From Ananas comosus (lineage: Eukaryota > Streptophyta > Magnoliopsida > Poales > Bromeliaceae), in the NCBI RefSeq assembly GCF_001540865.1, contig NC_033633.1:11072917-11136916 (forward strand): a stretch of 64,000 bases of DNA, in the 5' to 3' direction. This document shows, in pieces, positions 1-10,012 of this stretch. The position numbers were made by a program, and so were the translations under genes. The stretch's first letter is position 1; every line of letters begins with the position of its first letter. The notes below the pieces were generated by a model. That model had not been told where the DNA came from, made no database searches, and saw nothing but the letters and a program-made list of their open reading frames with translations.

Positions 1-355
1 AATTTTGGCGATCCATCTTTACATCCTTTCCTTTTCCTGGTGACATATTGTCTTGAATTTGCCTAATGTCCCAGTCGATAATTTATAGCACTTGAGGGTT
101 ATATGTAGCATATGTTGCTTGCTTAGTGTTTTGTGTTAGACACCTTAGCTGCTATGTTGTCGTTGTCTTCAGGGCTTGCTGCAAAATTACTTTTCGCTTA
201 CTATTTTACATGTTTCATTTCCAGGATTTTGTGAAACTTTGTAACCAACTTTGCATATTCATGAGAAAACGATCTTGGTTCTGAAATGTGCAATTTATGA
301 TAGTGTTGAGAATAACAAAGGCTGATTTGTATCGATGAATGAGTATAGGTGAAAA
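1..355 (+). other. 5' leader / probable UTR intron of first FAR1-type gene
   Basis: AT-rich, T-rich sequence with pyrimidine tracts ending in AG at about 171-172 and 223-224, which would suit a 3' splice site of a 5'-UTR intron. No coding potential is evident. FAR1-family genes often carry introns in the 5' UTR, so the true first exon probably lies upstream of the window. The splice sites are inferred. Confidence 0.4.
335..352 (+). promoter_or_regulatory. five-codon uORF just before FAR1-type gene 1
   Basis: An ATG at 335 opens a five-codon frame (MNEYR) that stops at TGA 350-352. That stop is in frame with, and three bases before, the main ATG at 356. A second ATG at 339 runs out of frame across the main start. 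If this stretch is in the mature mRNA, both would be expected to reduce or gate initiation at 356. Confidence 0.4.
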
Positions 356-2605
356 ATGTCAACTGCTAGGGAAAGAGCTCCTAAAGAGAATGTTGCTCCT
401 GTCATGTCGCTAACTTCCAAAGGGAGTGATATTGGCTCCAATACTTTGGTTTTAGAAGATAGCAAGAAGTTGAATGAATCGATTAAAGATGCAAATGCCA
501 CAAAAGACCCTAAAAAGGATGAAATTGTGGCAGATGGAGCAGTTAAAGAAGACACTACTGTTGCTGATGAATCGCTAAATAATATCACTCTCTTGGATGC
601 CTCGTTACCTGAAAATTTACAATCAGACCCTAAAGTTGGTATGTATTTCCATTCAGAAGAGCAAGCATACAATTTCTACAACTCCTATGCTAAGAGAAGG
701 GGTTTCAGTGTTCGAAAAGGCCATCTTTCTCGGAGGAAAGATAATAGCATACGTGATCGACATTATGTATGTAGCAATGAAGGCTCGCGCCAGGAGCACC
801 GTACACATGTTACTAAAAAACCCCGCCCACTTGAGAGAACAAACTGTTTAGCTCGAATTGAGTTCAAAGTGAACCGAGATAATTTATGGGTCATCAACAA
901 ATTTTTTGATGAACATAATCACCCCCTTGCGAGCCCTAATAAGATTCACATGCTAAGATCTCATAAAAGGAAATTACCGGTTCAACGGGCTATCTTTACA
1001 GAATCGGACTACTATTATGGAGTGAAGCCCACTGCAGTTCAGGAATCTAATTTAGAGGAGTCTCGTGGTATAGTAGATGTTGGGGTTGTATTTAAGAACC
1101 AAAGCCATTGTTTGAGCTCGAAAAGATTAAGGGATCTCGAGAAAGGAGATGCTCAATTCCTTTTAGATTTTCTCAAAGCTAAGCAGTGTGAGGATCCTTC
1201 CTTCTTTTATGCCGTCCAGTTGGACGAAACAGAACGTCTTACTAACTGCTTTTGGGCGGACGCACGATCTATAATTGATTATTCCTACTTTGGTGATGTG
1301 GTTTTATTTGAGACGACCTACCGGTCTAGCAGTTTTGACTTACCTTTTGCACCATTTATCGGCATAAACCATCATAAACAGATTGTTATATTTGGTGCTG
1401 CGTTACTCCTTGATGAAACCGTTGAATCATTCGTGTGGTTATTTAAAACTTTTTTGGCTGCCATGTCTGGAAAGCAACCGAAAACCATTTTGACGGACCA
1501 GTCTGCCGCAATAACAAAGGCAAGTACTATGACATTTTCGAGCTCGGATCATCAATTTTGTTTATGGCATATACTTTATAATGCGTCGAAACGTGTGCAT
1601 AGTTTATTTATGCGAGAGCCCACATTTCAAAAGGAGTTTGAGAATTGTATATTTGGAGGGTGTTCTGAAGATGGTTTCCGAAAAGAATGGGATAGCCTTG
1701 TGAATAAGCATGGTCTTTCCACTAGTTCATGGTTAAACGACTTGTACGCTGCTCGAGATAAGTGGGCTTTACATTATCGTCAAAACTCATTTTGTGGTAC
1801 GATGACTACGAAAAAATGGACGGAATATATGGACAATCTCTTTAAAATACATTTCTATAGAAAATTACCTCTTACCAAATTCATGGTCCAGTACTTCAAA
1901 TCATTAGCTCAACTTCGCGAGAAGGAACTGCACGAAGATTATGAATCGAGGCAAAGTAAACCAGTTCTGCTGGTCGAGATACCTATGCTATCAGAAGCAG
2001 CAGAGTCGTATACAAGAGCAATTTACTCGGATTTCGAATTTGAATACAAGAGTCAGCTTGCTTGCCTTTGTGAACCGGTTGCAGTCGATGGATCGGTATA
2101 CACTTTTAGGGTTTCTGTTCCCCAAAAACAGATTAATGGGATTGTCGATTTTAACCCCTCGGAATCCACAGTCACGTGCAGCTGTAAGAAGTTCGAGTCC
2201 TTCGGTATTCTATGCATGCACGCATTGAAGGTGCTTAACAATAATAACATTCTATACCTGCCTCCTCGCTACATATTAAAGAGGTGGACAAAGTACGCCA
2301 AGGAGGGGATAGCATATCCCGAACATCACTCCGCAATCAATTCAAATGCCCAAGAATCTCTTCTTTTAAGATATCGGCGCGTTTGCCATAAAGCGGTTAA
2401 CGTCGCCGTCAAAAGCGCGCTTTCCAAAGATGCCCTAGTTTTCCTCGAACACGGGCTCGACAGATTTTTCGAGGAGATGGAGAGTTTGTTGCATAATATT
2501 CCATTTAAACAGGCGGATGATGCGAATGTTTTGGATAACATGGGGCAGAATTCGTTAGGGACGAGCAACATTTGTTTCGAAGGGTTCGAGTTTTCTGCGA
2601 GATGA
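356..2605 (+). CDS. FAR1-RELATED SEQUENCE-type transcription factor (gene 1)
   Basis: The single-exon frame encodes 749 aa. The FAR1 DNA-binding domain (WRKY-GCM1 zinc-finger fold) spans about residues 95-195, with C139, C164, H187 and H189 as probable zinc ligands (HNHP motif). The MULE transposase-derived domain spans about 305-410. A CxCx9CxH SWIM finger has C608, C610, C620 and H622. The family descends from Mutator-like transposases and acts in the nucleus as DNA-binding regulators, FHY3/FAR1 in far-red light signalling being the best known. The start at 356 is supported by an in-frame stop three bases upstream. Compared with its tandem paralog at 7027 it has about 70 extra N-terminal residues rich in Lys, Asp and Glu. 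In the MULE domain the first acidic position is Glu319 (ETTYR) where the paralog keeps Asp (DTTYR). The specific family member cannot be assigned. Confidence 0.93.
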   Translation: MSTARERAPKENVAPVMSLTSKGSDIGSNTLVLEDSKKLNESIKDANATKDPKKDEIVADGAVKEDTTVADESLNNITLLDASLPENLQSDPKVGMYFHSEEQAYNFYNSYAKRRGFSVRKGHLSRRKDNSIRDRHYVCSNEGSRQEHRTHVTKKPRPLERTNCLARIEFKVNRDNLWVINKFFDEHNHPLASPNKIHMLRSHKRKLPVQRAIFTESDYYYGVKPTAVQESNLEESRGIVDVGVVFKNQSHCLSSKRLRDLEKGDAQFLLDFLKAKQCEDPSFFYAVQLDETERLTNCFWADARSIIDYSYFGDVVLFETTYRSSSFDLPFAPFIGINHHKQIVIFGAALLLDETVESFVWLFKTFLAAMSGKQPKTILTDQSAAITKASTMTFSSSDHQFCLWHILYNASKRVHSLFMREPTFQKEFENCIFGGCSEDGFRKEWDSLVNKHGLSTSSWLNDLYAARDKWALHYRQNSFCGTMTTKKWTEYMDNLFKIHFYRKLPLTKFMVQYFKSLAQLREKELHEDYESRQSKPVLLVEIPMLSEAAESYTRAIYSDFEFEYKSQLACLCEPVAVDGSVYTFRVSVPQKQINGIVDFNPSESTVTCSCKKFESFGILCMHALKVLNNNNILYLPPRYILKRWTKYAKEGIAYPEHHSAINSNAQESLLLRYRRVCHKAVNVAVKSALSKDALVFLEHGLDRFFEEMESLLHNIPFKQADDANVLDNMGQNSLGTSNICFEGFEFSAR

Positions 2606-3126
2606 GTTGGACCTGTAACATGCATCAGAAATATACAAATGTCACATGATTTCTTCAAATAACGCGAGTTATGTACTGTTTGTAGAGTATCAAGATTTTT
2701 TGCTCTTTAGACACCTAAAAATCTTTCTAGGGTTGTCAGCAGATTGTATTGTAAATAAGAAAGTGTATAAAGAGTCTTTCTGCAAAACATTCAAAGGTCC
2801 ATTTCTTGGTGTCTTTTATACATGAACTGCAGTTATGGAAACATCTATTCATTCATTAACTCTTGTGAGTTTCCTTTTTGTCTTAACTTTTGATTAGAAT
2901 GAATGCCTTTTCCTGTAAAGAGAAGCTCCTTTTGTGCCAAATAAGGTAGGTACATGTATTAACATTCTAAATATGTATGAGGCCCCACTCAAAGAAGTTA
3001 TTGTATTGACAAATATGTACTTCTATACGAAATTGACAATACATTAATAATACATATGAGCAAACATATATATATATAGGCCACATTATGTGGACCCAAA
3101 TGTTGGGGTCTTGTGCATTTAAAATA
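2606..3126. other. 3' UTR and intergenic sequence after FAR1-type gene 1
   Basis: AT-rich. A loose polyadenylation-like signal (AAATAAG) lies near 2753. No other gene is seen. The last part holds a short TA run near 3068 and a segment (about 3051-3111) that recurs beyond the following MITE at about 3693-3729. Confidence 0.5.
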
Positions 3127-3645
3127 GAAGTTGAACTAGAATACTTTTATTAGCAATCGAGCTTCATTGCTATTAATTTATTTTCGATGTTGGAGCTTTT
3201 GAATCATCGATTGTCATTGTTAAACATAATTTAGACCATTGGGAGTATATAAAAATTAATTTTTATGTTTTTTTTTCGATATTATTCTCTTGTGCATCAA
3301 GTAGACACAAAAATAAATAGCCGAAAATAAACATCCTTCAAACAGTGATGGTAGAATTCTTATAATCGAATTTAAAGATTTTTTTTAACCAAAATTCACT
3401 TGATTCATATTTTTTTACACCATAAAACAAACAAACTCTTCATATCGACCATTAAATTTATAAATTTTGTAATTCTTTGATTTTTAGGTCAATAGTATCG
3501 AAAATATTTGAAATTTAATTTCTAGATACTTCGAGTGGTATAGATCATATTTAAAGGTACCGGTCGTTGATTTAGAGCTTCTATCGTCGAAAACAAATAG
3601 CAACAATGAAGGCTGTTTGCTGCGGATAGTATTTAGATATAACTC
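3127..3645. mobile_element. foldback MITE, long MULE-like family (copy A1, degenerate)
   Basis: About 520 bp. The left end reads GTTGAACTAGAATACTTTTA and the right end is an imperfect inverted copy ending near 3645. Inside are the family-wide motif TTTTCGATGTTGGAGCTT and its inverted counterpart at 3577-3597. A subterminal motif around TAGCAATCGAGC.TTCATTGC on the left is mirrored by AGCAACAATGAAGG on the right. It is a degenerate member of the family that recurs through 21-64 kb. Confidence 0.65.
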
Positions 3646-3890
3646 ATTAAAGTAGTATATATACAAGAGTTGTTTGGGATAGAGGTGTACATATATGAGC
3701 AAATATTATGTAGACTCAAATGTTGGGGGTTAGACCCCTGCCTTGTGGTTTTGTCCATGCATTTCATAAACCCTCAAAATTTCTCTTTTGGAAGTTTTTT
3801 TTTTTTTTAAAAAAAAATTAGGATATAATAAAATATGAAAAAGAAACACAAAATATTTCTATAATAAAAATTAATAAAATATTAATAAAA

Positions 3891-4270
3891 TAGGCAAAAT
3901 TATAAAAACTCTCTTACAAATATCCGCTTTTTTGCTTTTCTTAACTTTCAAAAACCTATATTTTACACCTTTGATGATTCAAGTTGTTGAATTTAACCTC
4001 CCTCCATCAGGTTCCATTACTATTCCATTAATTTCTTATAATTTATACCGAAAATATCATTCAAAATAACAAAAATATATTAAAAAAACATTTTTTTTCT
4101 TATAAAAGAAGTAAGAATAATTTGGTCATTTTGTCCCCTCTAATAACACCGTATTTCCTTGAAAATATTTCTGAAATTTTAAGTAGGTAAAAAATAAAAT
4201 TTTAAAAATCAGAAAAAGAAAGAAAAAAAAAAAGAGTATTCACAAAGAGATTTTCTATGTTTTAGCCTTA
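3891..4270. mobile_element. AT-rich MITE (family C, copy 1)
   Basis: The ends are inverted repeats related to TAGGCTAAATTATAAAAA on the left and TTTTAGCCTTA on the right. The body, including TTTGGTCATTTTGTCCCCTC, recurs at 17961-18292. No coding capacity. Confidence 0.6.
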
Positions 4271-4279
4271 AATAAGAAC

Positions 4280-4676
4280 GGTTAATTTCATACATGTTCC
4301 TGCAAATATAGTGAATGACAAATATATTTCTACAAAGTTCAACTTTCATATGTTGTTCCCCTACAAAAGTTTTGATGTTTTCAAATAAATCCCTGCCGTT
4401 AGAATCCGTTAGAAAAATTTAGTTAATCATAGGTTAAATACTCAACCCCGGTAAGTTTTTGACATTTTTACCCCTCTTATATTATACTATTTTTGCTTTT
4501 GGAGGGACATATTTGTAATTTCAAAATTGAAAATATAAAGTTCTCTAACGGTAACAAACTAGAGGGATATATTTTAAAAACATCATAACTTTTGTAAGGA
4601 CAACGTATAAAAGTCGACCTTTATAGGGATGTGTTTGCAATTTACTATATTTACAGGGACCTGTATGAAATTAACC
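4280..4676. mobile_element. MITE with ~35-bp TIR (family D, copy 1)
   Basis: It begins GGTTAATTTCATACATG and ends CTGTATGAAATTAACC, inverted repeats of about 35 bp with some mismatches. A second copy lies at 45083-45477 with the same internal segments (CCCTGCCGTTAGAATCCGTT). It abuts the GC-rich promoter region starting at about 4680, so it may have altered the upstream part of the gene 2 promoter. Confidence 0.75.
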
Positions 4677-4679
4677 CAA

Positions 4680-4911
4680 CTGCAACCGCACGTGCCGCGC
4701 ACGTGCCTCCTCCCCCGGTCCCAAACGCTAATAAAACGCTGCAACGGAGCTTCTCGGAGCAGCGCTTTTGTGGTGGTCGGGGTTTGGGGTGGGGGGGGAG
4801 GGGAGAGAAAAAGTGCGGCGGCTTTTTTAGGGTTTTTTAGGGTTTTGTGGTGGCCGAGGAAGCGCCCCCAAAATCCCCATCCTCTCTCGCTCGATCTCGC
4901 ATTCGTGAGGT
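4680..4911 (+). promoter_or_regulatory. GC-rich core promoter / first non-coding exon of FAR1-type gene 2
   Basis: A GC-rich island in AT-rich DNA. It has two G-boxes (CACGTG at 4689-4694 and 4700-4705), telo-box-like TTTTTTAGGG repeats at about 4825-4845, a C/T-rich segment and a good 5' splice site (GAG|GTGAGAG) at about 4910. No long coding frame fits a gene. I read it as promoter plus 5' UTR exon spliced to an acceptor at 6849-6850 (TTCTTCGCAG). G-boxes are bound by light-related bZIP and bHLH factors, which would suit a FAR1-type gene, but the link is inferred. Confidence 0.5.
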
Positions 4912-5051
4912 GAGAGAAGAAGCTCCCCCGATTCCTCTTTAATTCGCGTCTACGCTTAATTCGATTGAACCCTTACTTTATTGTATCGTTTCATATAATA
5001 TAATATTTCTTTTTTTAAAAAATTTTATGCTTATTTTGTGTTGTAATTGAA

Positions 5052-5713
5052 ACGTTGTTGCAATTTACGGTTGCGGTTTTGCTTTTGAATTTGTTAGTCT
5101 CGATAGCATATTAATTCGTCTAAAAAATCGGGTTTTTTTTTTTTGTAAAAAAAAATTGAGGTTCAAAAATTTGGATTGCATCATCTAACTTTTTTTTTGA
5201 TTTAATTTCACAAATTTGATTGGAATTTAATGGTTTCCTTAAAACAAGAAAACATTAGAATCTTCTATTAGAACGCAAAATGTTTCATCGAAATAGTTAC
5301 AAATAGTGTTGAATTCGAGTAGGAGCATACTTAAATCAAGCTCAGTTCTAAAGTTAAGGGAGTAAAATCAAGATTTGAATGCACGTTGTTGCAATTTAGG
5401 GTTGGGTTTTTGCTTTTGAATTTGTTAGAATCTCGATGGCATATTAATTCTTCTAAAAAATTGGTTTTTTTTTTTTTTTTAAAAAAATGAGCTTCAGAAA
5501 TTTGGATTTTATTCATATAAATTTTTATTTGATTTAATTTCATAAATTTGATTGGAATTTAATGGTTTCCTTAAAACAAGAAAACATTAGAATCTTCTAT
5601 TGGAACGCAAAATGTTTCGTCGAAATAGTTAAAAATAGTGTTGAATTCGAGTAGGAACATACTTAAATCAAGCTCAGTTCTAAAGTTAAGGGAGTAAAAT
5701 CAAATTTTGAATG
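5052..5713. repeat. 331-bp tandem duplication
   Basis: Two adjacent copies, 5052-5382 and 5383-5713, start at ACGTTGTTGCAATTTA and share long near-identical stretches, such as GGTTTCCTTAAAACAAGAAA in each. Differences are mainly in the poly-T runs and scattered substitutions. It lies in the putative leader intron of gene 2. Confidence 0.85.
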
Positions 5714-6223
5714 CTCAAATATCCATCTCGAAATGTGCTAAGAGCATCCTTTTATGCTTTGAGAGGCTTAAAAAATTTGCAAGCTTGTAATTGCCACTGC
5801 AGCTGCGGTTTCCACTGCAATTTTATTACATTTGAAGATTGATGGATGATTAAAAGAGCTTTTAATTTTTTTAGACCTTTCAAAGCATAAAAAAGGGATG
5901 ATGCTTTTAGCCACCGCATTACCAAACTGGGTCTAGGTAGGTTTGTTTGTTAGAAAAGTTACTTCTCTTTGATGTATTGGAAATATAAATTTTGTTCTTC
6001 TAATGGAAAACATACCTCGGGGATTAATCTTTTGTCGCTTTTGTTGCACTTGTGGTTGTCGCATGTCGAGGTAACATTCTTGCAAAGCATGCTTTTGCAC
6101 GCACCGCCAAAGTACACACCATGTGTTTTTTTATACACTTCCCTTCTACGAATAAATACAATAACAAGAGATTACTGCGGTTGTTTACTTATGTTCTATG
6201 GAGGTGTTTTTACACCATTTATC

Positions 6224-6350
6224 CTTTTTTTGAGAGATAGGTAGCATGCTACCCGCTTCATTTATTTTATTTATTTAGAAATAAACTTAGCTGGATATGT
6301 GAATCAACTAGGATTCGAACTTGGGACCTCGGGTACCAACCATCAAGCCC
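6224..6350 (-). mobile_element. tRNA-derived SINE, 5'-truncated
   Basis: On the minus strand it has the pol III B-box GTTCGAATCCT (plus 6310-6320), the body TTCACATATCCAGCTAAG, and the tail GGTAGCATGCTACCTATCTC followed by a short A tract. The A-box end is missing, as expected of 5' truncation. It is flanked by imperfect 17-18-bp direct repeats beginning TTTTTACACC (about 6207-6223 and 6350-6366), a typical L1-type target duplication. Related copies lie at 34967-35108 and 57240-57411. Confidence 0.8.
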
Positions 6351-6859
6351 TTTTTACACCCTTAATCCTCTCTCTGTTTTTAGGTGGGTTGAACTTTTTG
6401 ACAGGGGGAAAATACGGTGTCTGCATAATTTTTTCGGGAACTGCAAAATTTGCCTGACCATGATAAATCCTGCCTCTTGCTATCTAGACCTTGTGAAGTT
6501 CAGGGCTTCTGATGAATTTTAAAATAACTGAAGAAATCTTTCAACGGAGTTTGTCTAGATTTAATATATTTTACAGCTATGTTAATTGGTGTTTTATTAG
6601 TGAACCGTGTGCTATTAATACTATGCCCTCTTCGAAAGTTAAATCACAATCTGTAACACTTGCTTGCTATTGCTCACGCAATGATCGCGTTGTGGGAATG
6701 ATTATATGGCTCGTTATTTGTGTTCCGTGGTTCTTTTGGTTCCTCGCAATTCACAATAACTTACAATTTCAAGTTCATGGGATTTGGTTTTTCTTTTGTT
6801 GATCTTCTATGTATTAACTCGTGCCAACACTGTTTATACTTTCTTCGCAGGACTACTTA

Positions 6860-7000
6860 ATGTAGCGAAGAAAACTTTGTGGGTTCTTTTCACTGCATTT
6901 AAATAAGCTATGATAGTTATTTTGTTGAAGATTCCAAAGGTTGGTTTTCATTAACGAGTCGATAATGGCACTTGGTGGTATGTCATCACCAAAACATTAG
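6860..7000 (+). promoter_or_regulatory. upstream ORFs before FAR1-type gene 2
   Basis: Downstream of the putative acceptor at 6850, the leader holds a start-stop element (ATG TAG at 6860-6865), a 14-codon uORF at 6910-6954 and an 11-codon uORF at 6965-7000. Another ATG at 7022 overlaps the main start out of frame. Several upstream ATGs so close to the main start suggest translational control, if this leader is transcribed. Confidence 0.4.
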
Positions 7001-7026
7001 ACGTAAAGAAAAGAAGTGCTGATGCT

Positions 7027-8916
7027 ATGGATGAATCGGCAGAGACTACTGACAAAAATGATCAATTAGAACCGAAAATTGGTTTGGTATTTCATTCAGA
7101 GGACGAAGCATACAATTTCTACAACACATACGCTAAGAGAAAGGGGTTCAGTGTAAGAAAAGACCATCTGTCGCGAAGGAAAGATGGGAGCATTCGCTAC
7201 CGCCACTACCTTTGCAGCAACGAAGGCACCCGCCACGAGCACCGTACTCATGGACTTCGTAAAGGGCGCTCAATTGAGAGGACCAACTGCCTTGCCCGGA
7301 TTGAGTTCAAAGTGAGCAACGATAACAAATGGGTCGTGAATAAGTTTGTCGACGAACATAATCACCCGCTTGCGTGCCCGCAGAACTCCCACATGCTGAG
7401 ATCCCATAGAAAGAAACTACCAATTCAACGAAAAGTATTTACAGCATCGGATTATTTCGGCGTAAAAGCAGTTCAATTGCACAATTCTCAGCAAGAGGAG
7501 GCACATTGTGTCGAAGATTATACGGGATTTACTCTCAAGAATCCAGTCAATTTCTTGAAAATTAAACGGATGAGAGATTTGGAGGAGGGGGATGCACAGT
7601 TCCTTTTGGATTTCCTTAAAGCTAAGAAATCCGACGACCCGTCGTTCTTTTATGCCGTACAAATTGATGAACAGGATTGCTTGACAAACTGCTTTTGGGC
7701 CGATGCCCAATCCATTACTGATTATGCCTACTTTGGTGATGCAGTTACATTCGACACCACCTATCGAATGAATAAGAATGAATTACCCTTTTCAGCATTC
7801 GTCGGCACAAACCACCACAAACAAATTGTTATATTTGGTTCTGCGTTACTTCTTGACGAAACCACAGATTCGTATATCTGGCTGCTTAAAACTTTTTTGG
7901 CTGCGATGAATGGGAAACAACCAAAAACAATTTTCACCGATCAGTGTGATGATATTTCAAAGGCGGTTTCCATGACTTTGCCCGACACTTATCATCGGTT
8001 TTGTCTACGGCATATACTCTACAATGCTCGACCGCATATTGGTCAAACATTTCAGGAGTTCGAAAGATTCTTTTATGATGTTCAAACAGAGGAAGATTTT
8101 CGCAGAGAATGGAACAGCTTGATTGCTAACTCCGGTCTTCTTACTAGCTCGTGGTTGAAGGACTTATATGCGGCTCGAGAGAAATGGGCTTTAGCTTATT
8201 TAAGAAGCTCATTTTGTTCGATCATGGCGACAAAGCAGTGGAGCGAATATATGGAGAGCCTGTTCAAATTTTATTTCGATAGGAAACTACCTCTTTCTAA
8301 CTTTATTTTCCAGTATTTGAAGGCGCTGGTACGAATTCGTGATGGGGAAATTCTCGAAGATTATGAATCGGCTTTGACCAAACCGGTTTTGTTTGCTGAC
8401 GTACCGATGCTGATCAAAGCAGCTGAATCATACACTAGGGCAATTTACTCGGACTTCGAATTGGAATACAAGGGTCAACTTGCTTGTCTTTGCGAGCCAA
8501 TTGGTACCGACGGAAGTGTTTATTCTTTCAGAGTTTACAGTTCCCAAAGGCAGTTCGATGGAGTCGTCGAGTTCAGCCCCTCCGATGCTTCAGTAAAATG
8601 CAGCTGTAAGAAGTTTGAGACCGTCGGCATCTTATGCATGCACGCATTGAAAGCTCTCAACAACAACAACATGCTTCAATTACCGGCTCGATATTTACTA
8701 AAAAGATGGTCCAATAATGCGAAAGATGGTGCATCAAATGAGACCGTCGGCGGCTCTAGCAGTAGATCTTTGGCATTGCTTTATAGTCGTGTTTGTCGGA
8801 AGGCAATTGCGGTTGCGTTAAAAAGCGCGGTTTCGAAAGATGCTCTCAATATTCTCGAGCACGGGCTCGATAAGTTCATTGAAGAAATGGAGAATGTGTT
8901 GCATAAATCCTCCTAA
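7027..8916 (+). CDS. FAR1-RELATED SEQUENCE-type transcription factor (gene 2)
   Basis: The single-exon frame encodes 629 aa, a tandem paralog of the gene at 356. The FAR1 zinc-finger domain spans about residues 17-118 (C63, C88, H111, H113). The MULE-derived domain (about 235-335) retains Asp243 (DTTYR) and Asp305 (FTDQ), with the C326-x2-H329 pair. The SWIM finger has C525, C527, C537 and H539. The ATG at 7027 is the first in-frame ATG after a stop at 6952. The protein lacks the charged N-terminal extension of its neighbour. Likely a nuclear regulator that binds DNA through the FAR1 domain. Conservation of all three domains in both copies argues that both are functional. The subfamily (for example FRS5-like) is a guess. 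Confidence 0.93.
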   Translation: MDESAETTDKNDQLEPKIGLVFHSEDEAYNFYNTYAKRKGFSVRKDHLSRRKDGSIRYRHYLCSNEGTRHEHRTHGLRKGRSIERTNCLARIEFKVSNDNKWVVNKFVDEHNHPLACPQNSHMLRSHRKKLPIQRKVFTASDYFGVKAVQLHNSQQEEAHCVEDYTGFTLKNPVNFLKIKRMRDLEEGDAQFLLDFLKAKKSDDPSFFYAVQIDEQDCLTNCFWADAQSITDYAYFGDAVTFDTTYRMNKNELPFSAFVGTNHHKQIVIFGSALLLDETTDSYIWLLKTFLAAMNGKQPKTIFTDQCDDISKAVSMTLPDTYHRFCLRHILYNARPHIGQTFQEFERFFYDVQTEEDFRREWNSLIANSGLLTSSWLKDLYAAREKWALAYLRSSFCSIMATKQWSEYMESLFKFYFDRKLPLSNFIFQYLKALVRIRDGEILEDYESALTKPVLFADVPMLIKAAESYTRAIYSDFELEYKGQLACLCEPIGTDGSVYSFRVYSSQRQFDGVVEFSPSDASVKCSCKKFETVGILCMHALKALNNNNMLQLPARYLLKRWSNNAKDGASNETVGGSSSRSLALLYSRVCRKAIAVALKSAVSKDALNILEHGLDKFIEEMENVLHKSS

Positions 8917-9312
8917 AAGTAGTTGAACAGGAGGATATGAAAAGATTTTCTTTTCTTTTCTTTTAATTTTACATCAAACATGCCAATTTGAGGGGAGTTT
9001 ACATTGTGGCTAGATGAGCTCTAAGCTGTTGTAATCCATTTTTACCATCATTTGTATGTATATTTCTATCTTTAACTACACTTGATTACTTTCATTTAAT
9101 CACAATATTTCCTTTTTTGATTTTTTTTTCCTATTCTTTTTTCTTTTTTTGTGTGTGCATATCTTAGTTGCTTTTATGGGCTTGTTTAATGGCTTCCTTG
9201 AGATCCAAAACTTTTTTAAAAAAATTTGAAACTTGAATTACTTGAGATCCAAAATGATTTAAACTCAAACCCGAATTCAAGCAATTTGGAAATGACTCAT
9301 AATCTGAGGAAA
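8917..9312. other. 3' UTR and AT-rich intergenic
   Basis: Follows the stop of FAR1-type gene 2. T-rich runs are present; no further gene or clear repeat boundary is seen. Confidence 0.5.
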
Positions 9313-9999
9313 TGGTAAAAATTTCTAAAACTTATCTCAACAATTACCCATTTTGATCCAACTATCTATCTAGAAACTTTCAAAATTTTGATTCTATCGC
9401 CTAATATTTTAATTTATTTGATTTGAGATTATTATGACCCTTATCATTTGACTTTAAAATTTTAATAGTATATTTTATACAATTTGTATAATTTGATCAA
9501 AATAAGTTAACACCTTCAATTTTGTAGCAGAAGGACCATCAAATGACTTAAATCAAAATTTTAAAAGATTAGATAGTCGAATCAAAATGGTCTACAATTC
9601 AGATACATTGTATATATTTTTATCCGGTTATAATAATTAGATGAAAATCGAACTTATCCGAACCATAAACTATTTTGAAACAAATATCCAACCTTTCAAA
9701 ATTTTGAATTTACTATCCATCATTTCAATTTATTTGATTTGAGCCGGTCAACGACACTTTAATTTTAAAGTTTAAATACAACATATATCTTTATAAATTT
9801 AGTTAGTATATTTTATATAATTCTCTCAACTATTAATTCATTAAATGAAGCAATTGACTTAAATTTTGAAGTCAAAGTGCCGTAGATTGACTCAAATCAA
9901 ACAAATTGAAAGGTTGGATAGTAAAATCAAACTTTTAATAGATTTGCCGATGATTCAAAATGATCCATAATTCATATAAATACGGTATGTTTTTACCTA
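9313..9999. repeat. two adjacent foldback elements (family E)
   Basis: Two AT-rich units, about 9313-9626 and 9637-9999, each contain TTGATTTGAG.C near one side and GACTCAAATCAAA inverted near the other, giving weak foldbacks. A third, clearer copy is at 17197-17564. No coding capacity. Confidence 0.5.
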
Positions 10000-10012
10000 A
10001 CTATAATACTAA

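Larger units (their letters stand above)
4912..6850 (+). other. putative 5'-UTR intron of FAR1-type gene 2
   Basis: About 1.9 kb bounded by a GTGAG donor and a pyrimidine-rich TTCTTCGCAG acceptor. It holds the 331-bp tandem duplication and a SINE, and no convincing coding exon. The boundaries need cDNA support. Confidence 0.4.

Noticed and set aside
295..672. Minus-strand frame opposite the start of FAR1-type gene 1
   Set aside because: Antisense shadow of a clear coding region, with no domain and no conserved counterpart opposite gene 2.
4629..4913. 94-codon plus frame over the GC-rich island before gene 2
   Set aside because: It starts in a MITE, uses G-rich runs and has no similarity I can recognise; better explained as promoter and 5' UTR exon.
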